64,000 nt of DNA from Barthelona sp. PCE (taxonomy: Eukaryota; Metamonada: BaSk clade), in assembly GCA_040285745.1 (NCBI GenBank), contig JAUFOR010000005.1, positions 186,001 through 250,000 of the forward strand. Direction: 5' to 3'. The translations under genes and the position numbers were made by a program. The notes beneath the pieces are model-generated. The model did no database searches. It saw nothing but the letters and a program-made list of their open reading frames with translations, and was not told the DNA's origin. This document shows, in pieces, positions 18,161 to 26,048 of this stretch (the stretch's first letter is position 1; each line of letters starts with the position of its first letter).

Positions 18161-20314
18161 ATGCCTAGGGTTCGTAAATTCGAGGAAGACCTTGTCATGC
18201 AGGCTTATCCTGAGGGGCAGATGATATTTGAGGGAAAGGGCGTAGTATTGCTTCAATCAAGAGAAATCACCGAAATCAGCCTCATTGAAAGCGCCATTGA
18301 AGGCAAGGACTTTGCTGGGTATTTAGAGGATACGGGTGAGCCTCTTAAGTACACATCCAAATTAAAAGCTGGAGAATCTTACATGATCATCAAACAGCTT
18401 TTTGATGATAATGGTATTTTAACCCATATTGATATCTTATTATTTAGTGATATCATGAGCGATGAGCATACAAGAAGGAGAATACCCTTCCCGTTTGACA
18501 ACATTGGAAGGCTTCATATTAGCAGAATAATTCCGATGGATGAAAACCACCTACTATTCAGCATTAGTGATACCGTTAATAACAGGCAAGTGATACAGTG
18601 CTACATAATGAGTGTGTCATCGAAGGAGTATAGATGTCTTGGAGAGTATGCAGTTCATTCAAACATCAATTCAAACATCAATTCGAACTACATTTTGTTA
18701 AGGAAATGCCAAGATTATACCATATGGCATTACAATTTTTCTGTTGATGACATGGACGAGGCACATGAACCTGATATCGAGCGGTTAGATGGTGTTCATT
18801 TAGAACACTTCAGATGTCTAAACTCAGATTGCATTTTCTCAGTCAGGTTTCGTGATAAAGAAATTGTTGAACTAATAATATTTGACTGTCAAAGGAACCA
18901 AGTTAACTTGACAGAAAGGTTTCCGCAGCTTAAAGGATTGTTTATTGGTAGAGACTCGAATTTTGGATTATTTGAGCTCACTCAAGATGTGTTGTCAATG
19001 GTATTCATTGGATCAGGTATCAAGGTGATTCTTATCGAAAACGGTGAATTGAAGATGTCAGAGGGTGAAATGAATTTTAAGAATGTACTTTGCAATGGCT
19101 GGAAGCATATAGATTTGAACGATAATTACTTTCGTGATGAAGATTGTGTTTTTTATGGTGTTGATGAAATAACAGGACGTTATGGCCCAATCAAATTTAG
19201 AGAGGCTAGTAAGGAGGTGTTTCGTTTGAACAGTCTTCACCCAAAGAAAATGTTTTTTGATGGAATAGCAGAAGTGTATGATAATAACGCTTCGATAAGA
19301 TGTTACTTTTTTTTCAAAGAAAGGAAGCTTATTGTGCTGCGTGAGCGTATGAAACCGTTTTCACGTATGAGGTACAAGATCTTATCAGTTCAACCAAATG
19401 AAGGAGATGATTTTTTTGTAATGGCAAAGGAGCATAATGAAAAAGATGAGTTTTGTGTCAAAATTCACTTGCACGAATCAAAATCCAAGCCTGTGATAAC
19501 CATTTTGCCTCATTGTGGTTCAGAAAACCGTGGTTTCATTCAAGGGCTACCATTAAATGTTGACTATCGTGACGATGACACAGTCTTGGTGTATTTGGGA
19601 GAAAAGATGATTTTGGAATTTCCCCCGAATATTTACGTTCGAAGTGTTCATGGTTCACATTTTGATAATTCAGCTTGCATTGTATGTAATGAAGCAATCC
19701 ATTTTTTTCGGTTCAATGTCAACGGTTATGATGTAGAGGTTCAAAATCACATTGTTTTTTTTGAACCTGTGGATGATGTTTACTTTAACCTTCTTCCATT
19801 GACTGAAACACCTAATCATCAGCTGTTTATTGTACATACACGCAGTAGGGTTACAATAACGCAACATTTACACTGTTTAGATTGGTCAACAGGAAGCTTC
19901 TTAGAGCCTGTTCTCCTTTGGAAGAAATCATATGTAACATATTACAGTGTATCGGAAGAAGGCAATAAGTTCCTTAATTTCGTGGGAGATTCATACATAC
20001 ACGTAAGGGGCGGTATAATTAAAGTATACGTTGAAGATGGTGTAATTAAGCAGAGTTTTTTTAAAAACGACAATTTACCACATTATCCTGATATGTATAT
20101 AAACCATGTTCAAAATCTGCCTAATAACACTGTTCAAGATATGTCTTACGAAGAGGAGACCAAGATAATGGTGTTGAAAACTTACAATATTGAGGAAGAC
20201 CCGGAATCAACTAATCCCACAGTGGAAACGTTCCACCTTCCATCGTTCCTGGCCGAGGCGTCCATAGTTGAGTACCACATGCCCGATTATCATGAGCATT
20301 ATCATAAAGAATAG
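18161..20314 (+). CDS. MPR-family protein A (unknown function)
   Basis: 717 residues from the ATG at 18161, chosen because it gives MPRVRKFEED, matching the MSRVRNFEED start of the paralog at 59804-61927; the frame is open further upstream. The two are closely alike end to end (YPEGQMIFEGKG/YPEGQLIFEGQG; DDMDEAHEPDI in both; the tail TFHLPSFLAEASIVEYHMPD in both). It is predominantly short beta-like strands with no signal peptide or membrane helix; a beta-propeller is inferred, not shown. A short tandem expansion (SNINSNINSN, near 18659-18691) sits where the paralog has a different duplication. It is the only MPR member outside the 36-62 kb region and lies directly after the disturbed GC-rich locus. 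Confidence 0.85.
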   Translation: MPRVRKFEEDLVMQAYPEGQMIFEGKGVVLLQSREITEISLIESAIEGKDFAGYLEDTGEPLKYTSKLKAGESYMIIKQLFDDNGILTHIDILLFSDIMSDEHTRRRIPFPFDNIGRLHISRIIPMDENHLLFSISDTVNNRQVIQCYIMSVSSKEYRCLGEYAVHSNINSNINSNYILLRKCQDYTIWHYNFSVDDMDEAHEPDIERLDGVHLEHFRCLNSDCIFSVRFRDKEIVELIIFDCQRNQVNLTERFPQLKGLFIGRDSNFGLFELTQDVLSMVFIGSGIKVILIENGELKMSEGEMNFKNVLCNGWKHIDLNDNYFRDEDCVFYGVDEITGRYGPIKFREASKEVFRLNSLHPKKMFFDGIAEVYDNNASIRCYFFFKERKLIVLRERMKPFSRMRYKILSVQPNEGDDFFVMAKEHNEKDEFCVKIHLHESKSKPVITILPHCGSENRGFIQGLPLNVDYRDDDTVLVYLGEKMILEFPPNIYVRSVHGSHFDNSACIVCNEAIHFFRFNVNGYDVEVQNHIVFFEPVDDVYFNLLPLTETPNHQLFIVHTRSRVTITQHLHCLDWSTGSFLEPVLLWKKSYVTYYSVSEEGNKFLNFVGDSYIHVRGGIIKVYVEDGVIKQSFFKNDNLPHYPDMYINHVQNLPNNTVQDMSYEEETKIMVLKTYNIEEDPESTNPTVETFHLPSFLAEASIVEYHMPDYHEHYHKE

Positions 20315-20751
20315 TTTCCATGACTACATAGGTCTAGGAATACACATTTTCTCCTATTGTTCATTAGGAACTTTTTTTTACCAGATAAAGTGCTATGTTA
20401 GTGGTGCTTGGAGGTTTAAATGGACTTTTATGAATAATTTTCTTCCAGAGTCTTATCCTAAAGCAACTTAAATATTAACAAAAAATTTGAAGAATTAGTC
20501 AGGCACATCCAAATTGGTTCTGATAGTTGGGATAACTGTCCTCCAAACAACTACATACAATCATCTGTCCTTAATAAATGCAAAATATGCAAATATGGAA
20601 GTCAATACATACTATTTTTTTTCACACTACTATGTTATGAAAATAACCTCATCATTATCTCTCTACTTATGAATTTTTGTGCAGAATAATGTGTTAAAAC
20701 TGACTCTTAAAGGGGTTTGTAAAATGTTTTCCTTTTTTTTACTTAACTACC
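20315..20751. other. Intergenic, no supported gene
   Basis: 437 AT-rich bases between the MPR gene and the Cys-rich gene. I see no conserved frame, tRNA or repeat. A run of eight T followed by ACTTAACTACC lies just before the ATG at 20752; a similar pyrimidine run precedes the SRP19 start, but I cannot show that it is a promoter element. Confidence 0.5.
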
Positions 20752-23700
20752 ATGCACGAGAAGCTGAAATTTCTATTTCTGCTCGTTATTGTGTCTGCAT
20801 TCGTCAGACCCGCTTTTGCAGATATTAAATGTGGAGACGGAGGTTTAATCTATTGTACAGCCCTTAAACGATGCATGACAACGGGTGATCACGCTGCAGC
20901 GTGTACATCAGGCCCCGCGTCAACTCCTTTTCGATGCATTGACAACGTAACGAAGACTGTGGAATACCCTTCACAGTGTTGTCCCGCAGATTCAGAATCA
21001 TCAATGACATATTGTTGGGATGGATCGTGTGTTCCCTCATATCGTCAGTGCCCAAAACTGCAATGCACAGAAGATCCATCAAAGAACTATACGTGTCCCG
21101 ATACTGGTATATGTGTATCTTGCCCCACAGAGTGCCCGCGCCATACGTGCCCTGCCTCCTCTGTAGTGTGCTGGGACTCCAGCTGCGCTGAATCATACGA
21201 CAAATGCCCGTGCCCACCTCACAATCCATACCGTTGTCCAGCAACCGCATCTTCCCTTGGACTCATACCCGGGCAGTGTAGGTCTGATATCGAGCACTGT
21301 CCCAACGCAACAACTCTATGTCCCGCCGACAAGCCAGTGCGATGCACAGACGGTACATGTCAGGTTCAAGGGAAGTGTATTGAGCCAGCCGAATGTCCTG
21401 CCACCCAGGTCCGCTGCTCCGACGGTGTATGTCGCACGAACCGCGCAGCCTGCGATGAATACGTGCAGAACGGTTGTCATAAGGATACTCCATATCTTTG
21501 CGAAGCTGGTATGTGTGTCGCCACCCATCAAGAGTGCCCTAATCCCTGGGTCTGCCGCGATGCAGAAACACCGTATAAATGCCTCAATGGTTTGTGTGTG
21601 GATGCCCCTGAGCACTGCCCGCCATTAGCAGACAGTCAAGGACATTGTTTCAAAGAGAATATGAGGACAATGTGCGCAAACGGGCAGTGTGTCGAGCATT
21701 TTGATGTTTGCCCTGCAATTCAGCCACTTTCATGTGGTGAAGTCCCTGCCGCTAATTTATCAAAACAATGCCCAGACCACCTCCCTTATTATTGTTATGA
21801 AGGTGATATGTTTGGATCATGCGTTGCTAACCAGGCTGACTGTAATTTGATTGGAGGCTGCCCATCTCGTTATCCCCACCGTTGTTCAGATGGTTTGTGT
21901 GTAACTGGTTCTGCACAGTGTATCGATTCTGCAACTAAGCTCTGCAACGGATGCCCTTCAAACAAACCCAACAGATGCCCCAACGGTCTGTGCAAGGCGA
22001 GTGAAGGGGAATGTACGCTTGAGAATGGCTGCCCGTCATCATTGCCGTATTTATGCCCAGATGGTATGTGCCACCAACAATTGTCAGAGTGCCAGAATAG
22101 AACTGACACGTGCCCATCAAACTATCCTATCAGATGTCAGATGGGTGAGTGCGTTTCCAGTAGAGGAAACTGTAAGTCGCCTGATGGTTGTGAATTTGCT
22201 GGAAAATTCTTATGTATGGATGGCACATGTGTTAATGAAGCGAAACTTTGTTCCCCTACAATCATTTGCCCCAACGCCACGTGGCACATTTGCGCTAACG
22301 GTCAGGCTGTCGCTGATCTCGCCGATTGTGCAACGATGTGGAATTGTCCCGATGCAACACCATATCATTGTGGCCAGAAAGTTTGCGCAGAATCTGCCGA
22401 TAAATGTGTTTATGCAAACTGCCCGACAAGCGCACCTATACGCTGCTGGAACTATGGTTGTGTGAACAATATCACACAGTGTCCACCCCGTTATGGAGGA
22501 GGTTCATACGGTGATGTTTATGGTGGCGACTATGATAGATATTACTGGTCTGGAAACGTTACTGATATCGACTATCATGGTGGCCGTGGCACATACGAAG
22601 GCATTGACTACCATCTTGGCGGTGGTGGTTGGCTCGATGGTGAAACAGGTCCTACCGGTGGAGGCTGGGGTGGCCGTGGTGATGGTGGTGTCGGTGCTTG
22701 CCGTGGCGAGACTCCCTTCAATTGTTATGATGGAACATGCGCAAAGACACCATATGAGTGTTACGCTACATACAATGCCACGTGCGATTATATCACGTGC
22801 CCCGACGGATCATGCGTCACGTCAATGGATCAGTGCGAGGCCGTTCAAGCCTGTCCTGTCATTGCTCCAAAGAGATGTTGGGATGGAACCTGTATAGCAA
22901 TTGAGAAAGAGTGTCCTACGCCCCTACCTGGAGGTGAGGAGTGTGAAGAAGGTGGTATTCGTTGTGAAGACGGTGTGTGCCGTGAGGAATGCGCTGAAAT
23001 CAATGGTTGCCCACTCACCCACCCTGTTTCATGCATGGACGGTACATGCTCCATAGATGGAGAGAGCTGCACCCTTGAGTGTACCGGGGGACAGTTCAAG
23101 TGCTTTAACGGCACCTGCGTTGACAAGTTCGGACAGTGCGATCACCCAGTTCCCGCAACCATCAAAACAAGTTGCTTCACATACGGTCGTAACTCGTCCT
23201 CGGTTGTAGACACAGACATCGTGAGCGCATATGACGTCAATGTCACTCTTGGTCACGTATATATTCCACCGGAATCGTTCCTCTCCATGACTGGTATCGC
23301 CGCTGATGTTTCTGTCTGTGGTCTCACGGACAGCGAGATCTTTAACGTTACTGGAGAGATGACTGGTATCATATCACCAGTCACCCACATTGAGTTGGAT
23401 GGTGATGTTGAATTCGTAAGAGATCCAATGGAGGTATCTTTAATGACTCCTATTGATAACATGCAACCAGTTGAATCTTACTGTCTTGCACGAGTCGCAA
23501 ACACAACTGACGATGCCACAAATAGAACTGGAAACGGTTTCGTTTGTGTTGATGATAACGTCACACAAGATGATGATGGTAACCTTGTTGGTCGTACAAC
23601 AACAGCTGGTATCCTCGCCTTTGTCGAGAAGAGCGTCGCCGGCCCCGCATGTCAGATGCCTGAGCCTTATCAGTGTCCTGACTTTACTTGTGTTACAGAT

Positions 23701-23832
23701 TTTAAGGATTGTCCCTCTGAGCCATTTGTTCCTCCTGTTGAGCCTCCAGATCCAACGAATCCTGGTGGTTTTGCTGGTCGTTCTTCTGTGGGTTTCCTTG
23801 CTATTATTGTTAGCTGTTTATTCTTCTTTTAA
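20752..23832 (+). CDS. Cysteine-rich repeat surface protein with C-terminal anchor
   Basis: 1026 residues. A clear signal peptide (MHEKLKFLFLLVIVSAFVRP, cleavage probably after AFA) is followed by about twenty short modules of the form CPxxxPxRCxDGxCxxxxxxC, each ~35-45 residues: RCTDGTCQVQGKC, RCSDGVCRTNRAAC, RCWDGTCIAIEKEC. A Gly/Tyr/Asp-rich insert (about residues 582-645) interrupts the array. Near the C-terminus (~820-960) is a Cys-poor domain with several N-x-S/T sites. The last ~20 residues are hydrophobic (SVGFLAIIVSCLFFF) with nothing after, as in a GPI-anchor signal or terminal TM helix. A secreted, surface-held, disulfide-rich coat or adhesin-like protein is inferred. The layout recalls Cys-rich surface proteins of anaerobic protists but I cannot assign a family. 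Confidence 0.85.
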   Translation: MHEKLKFLFLLVIVSAFVRPAFADIKCGDGGLIYCTALKRCMTTGDHAAACTSGPASTPFRCIDNVTKTVEYPSQCCPADSESSMTYCWDGSCVPSYRQCPKLQCTEDPSKNYTCPDTGICVSCPTECPRHTCPASSVVCWDSSCAESYDKCPCPPHNPYRCPATASSLGLIPGQCRSDIEHCPNATTLCPADKPVRCTDGTCQVQGKCIEPAECPATQVRCSDGVCRTNRAACDEYVQNGCHKDTPYLCEAGMCVATHQECPNPWVCRDAETPYKCLNGLCVDAPEHCPPLADSQGHCFKENMRTMCANGQCVEHFDVCPAIQPLSCGEVPAANLSKQCPDHLPYYCYEGDMFGSCVANQADCNLIGGCPSRYPHRCSDGLCVTGSAQCIDSATKLCNGCPSNKPNRCPNGLCKASEGECTLENGCPSSLPYLCPDGMCHQQLSECQNRTDTCPSNYPIRCQMGECVSSRGNCKSPDGCEFAGKFLCMDGTCVNEAKLCSPTIICPNATWHICANGQAVADLADCATMWNCPDATPYHCGQKVCAESADKCVYANCPTSAPIRCWNYGCVNNITQCPPRYGGGSYGDVYGGDYDRYYWSGNVTDIDYHGGRGTYEGIDYHLGGGGWLDGETGPTGGGWGGRGDGGVGACRGETPFNCYDGTCAKTPYECYATYNATCDYITCPDGSCVTSMDQCEAVQACPVIAPKRCWDGTCIAIEKECPTPLPGGEECEEGGIRCEDGVCREECAEINGCPLTHPVSCMDGTCSIDGESCTLECTGGQFKCFNGTCVDKFGQCDHPVPATIKTSCFTYGRNSSSVVDTDIVSAYDVNVTLGHVYIPPESFLSMTGIAADVSVCGLTDSEIFNVTGEMTGIISPVTHIELDGDVEFVRDPMEVSLMTPIDNMQPVESYCLARVANTTDDATNRTGNGFVCVDDNVTQDDDGNLVGRTTTAGILAFVEKSVAGPACQMPEPYQCPDFTCVTDFKDCPSEPFVPPVEPPDPTNPGGFAGRSSVGFLAIIVSCLFFF

Positions 23833-23864
23833 ATAAAATAATTGTTAATAATTAAAAAGCTCCA

Positions 23865-24539
23865 TCAGTGCATTCTGTATGCGTCATAGTTCTTTGGTGA
23901 AGAACGGGGGGCGAGAGGGATACCCACTATTCGGCTTAAGGTCGGCTTGGGATACGTGGGTGTCGAAAAAGGACTGAGAGGAAAAACAGTATCAGAATCT
24001 ACGCCAGGGTCAGTTGAGATACTAGTTGAGAATGACGGAGTGACTGCTTCTTGGTCTAAAACATCGATGTCATCGATCAAGTCCTTGTTCAGCGCAAGCT
24101 TCGTTGAATGGATAATAGGGGTTGTTATACGTTCGTCATATACTGGCTGTGGACTAACTGAGCGTTTGCTCGGCATTTCTACCATCGAGAAACGTCGTCT
24201 CATCTGCCTGGAAGTGACTGGCATCTCCTTATCGGTCAAAGTGACGCCTACTCCAAGAAAATTGACAATATTAGGCAGCACACTGGTTGTAGCCAAAGTG
24301 TGCCTTCTTTTGGCCAATCTGGACCTGGGACTCTTATCTGGTGGCGGGGGACATCTCCTCTCCTCCTCTATGAGCTGCTGAAGGACAACATAAAACTCTT
24401 TATCACCCATTTTAAGATGACCATACTCCGCAGAGTTACAAATTCGATCTAGCGCACGCCGTCTTACATTGAGGTCGTAGCGGCTCAGGACAGCCGGGAT
24501 ATCGATGTTGAACGGCATTTGGCGGTCCTCACTGTTCAT
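23865..24539 (-). CDS. Hypothetical Ser/Pro-rich protein
   Basis: 224 residues from the ATG at 24539 (MNSEDRQMPF). The first ~70 residues look folded and helical (DIPAVLSRYDLNVRRRALDR, then FYVVLQQLIEEERRCPP). The rest is rich in Ser, Pro, Thr and Arg with several S/T-P and R-x-x-S sites (KRSVSPQP, FPLSPFSTPTYP), typical of a disordered, phosphorylated tail. There is no catalytic motif. It is convergent with the Cys-rich gene (32 bases between stops) and head-to-tail with the PTEN homolog. Confidence 0.6.
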   Translation of the reverse strand: MNSEDRQMPFNIDIPAVLSRYDLNVRRRALDRICNSAEYGHLKMGDKEFYVVLQQLIEEERRCPPPPDKSPRSRLAKRRHTLATTSVLPNIVNFLGVGVTLTDKEMPVTSRQMRRRFSMVEMPSKRSVSPQPVYDERITTPIIHSTKLALNKDLIDDIDVLDQEAVTPSFSTSISTDPGVDSDTVFPLSPFSTPTYPKPTLSRIVGIPLAPRSSPKNYDAYRMH

Positions 24540-24615
24540 AAATAATGAAAAAAGATGCAAATGTAAAAAAAGCAAAATATAAAGTCTTCAATGGTTCGCA
24601 TTTTTTTTTTCTTTT

Positions 24616-25683
24616 TTAATCCGTTTTTGGAGTAAAATTCGAGCCAAAAACAGTCGACTCCGGGTCACGCAGCTCGGGCAATGTGTCGTACCACGGTGGA
24701 AGATCAGCTTCAGTGAAATCCCTCTCCAAAATAGTAAAAAAAACATCAAGCCTGAAATTATCAGCAAACCTATCGTCATGGTCTGCCTTGTCAAGGTTCT
24801 TCTTTGTCAATCGCATCATACGAAGCCCTCCCTTCCCGTATGACTCACTGTTCTCAAGCAGAAACGCAGTGTGGAAGGCTGTCCTGAACATTTGATTAGT
24901 CTTGAGCAGGCCGCTGTGGTTGAACCTCAGGAGGACATCGCCCTCCACCTCTATTTCAAACTCTAAAGTCACCATTGCGTCCGATGTTCCAAAGGGTTCT
25001 GAACTTCTCACTTCAAGCTTTTTCTCGAATGATTCGCTAATGATCAGCACCGGGTTACATCCGTTGCCGTCGAAGGATGGGACTGGGAAGAAGAGTACCT
25101 TCTCCAATCGTATACGGACTGGATACGGCAAAACACGACGCTGCAGAACTTCCTCGCAGTAACAAACGTATCTGCGCTGACTGGGCTTGGCAACCCCGTT
25201 GAACGCAGCGTTGCGCTTTGCTGCAAAGTAAAACATTGATTGCTCTGCTGTTCCAAACATCATAGAGTAAAGCATGTATGAAGAGATCACGGTGCCTGTG
25301 CGTCCCTTTCCGGCCTTGCAGTGGACGGCGGCGACGTTCTGCGGGGCAGCCTTTAGCCATTGATCCATTGTCCTGCAGATTCTAAACAAAAGTTCGAGCG
25401 TTGGTGGATGATGATCAGGGAAACTAAATTCTAATACGTTATGTGAGAATTCTTCACCTGCATAGTGCATCTCACTTACATTGAATATCATATAACTATC
25501 TTTATGATTTGATTCAAGAAATCGTGCAACTTCTTCACGCTTATTACGATATAATGATTGAATACCACTTGCTGGGAACGACATGGCGATGATTTTGGGG
25601 CTGATATAAGTGAGGTCGAGATTAAACTCGCTGTCATTGTATCTATGGTGTTTTTGAGATACAAGTTTACGAATAAAGTTCAT
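24616..25683 (-). CDS. PTEN: PTEN-like phosphatidylinositol 3-phosphatase
   Basis: 355 residues from the ATG at 25683 (MNFIRKLVSQKHHRYND), which aligns with the start of PTEN. The P-loop is HCKAGKGRTG, identical to the PTEN signature, with catalytic Cys122 and the two lysines that select PIP3. The general acid is Asp90 in FPDHHPP. Other PTEN blocks are LDLTYISPKIIAMSFPA and NVAAVHCK. From about residue 175 a beta-rich region (VLLRFNHSGLL, DVFFTILERDF) matches the C2 domain that holds PTEN to membranes. It lacks the long regulatory C-terminal tail of animal PTEN. It is expected to oppose PI3-kinase signalling by removing the 3-phosphate. Confidence 0.93.
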   Translation of the reverse strand: MNFIRKLVSQKHHRYNDSEFNLDLTYISPKIIAMSFPASGIQSLYRNKREEVARFLESNHKDSYMIFNVSEMHYAGEEFSHNVLEFSFPDHHPPTLELLFRICRTMDQWLKAAPQNVAAVHCKAGKGRTGTVISSYMLYSMMFGTAEQSMFYFAAKRNAAFNGVAKPSQRRYVCYCEEVLQRRVLPYPVRIRLEKVLFFPVPSFDGNGCNPVLIISESFEKKLEVRSSEPFGTSDAMVTLEFEIEVEGDVLLRFNHSGLLKTNQMFRTAFHTAFLLENSESYGKGGLRMMRLTKKNLDKADHDDRFADNFRLDVFFTILERDFTEADLPPWYDTLPELRDPESTVFGSNFTPKTD

Positions 25684-26048
25684 GGTGTAATGAAAGTGCG
25701 AAATCCGGGATGTGTGTGCAAATGGAAGGTGTGAGACCAAAAAAAAATGTTGAACCAAAGATCTTTAAAGTAAGAAAAAGGAAAAACACATTTAATGCTG
25801 AAAAACAATATCCACCATCGCTCTGCCGGCATAATTTGTCGTGAATTCCGACCACCCTCTATGATATCCTCATAATATGAGTTGGAAAAAAGTATTGAGT
25901 GCCTGCAATGTTCTACAATCTAACAAAACACACACCACATCATTAATGATGATAACTTATAATATTATTCCTAATAACATGCTTTTATAAACGTAACTAA
26001 GGCTGCAATAGCGTTATAACTTTTCTTTCCCTTCACACACTGTTCTGA
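25684..26048. other. Divergent intergenic region
   Basis: 365 bases between the start codons of the PTEN-like gene (minus) and the TPR gene (plus), presumably holding both promoters. I see no frame or repeat. Pyrimidine-rich runs lie shortly before both ATGs. Confidence 0.45.

Noticed and set aside
23253-23836. Leu-rich overlapping frames at the end of the Cys-rich gene
   Set aside because: They arise from alternative registers of the GC-richer coding sequence; the signal-peptide-to-anchor frame explains the region.
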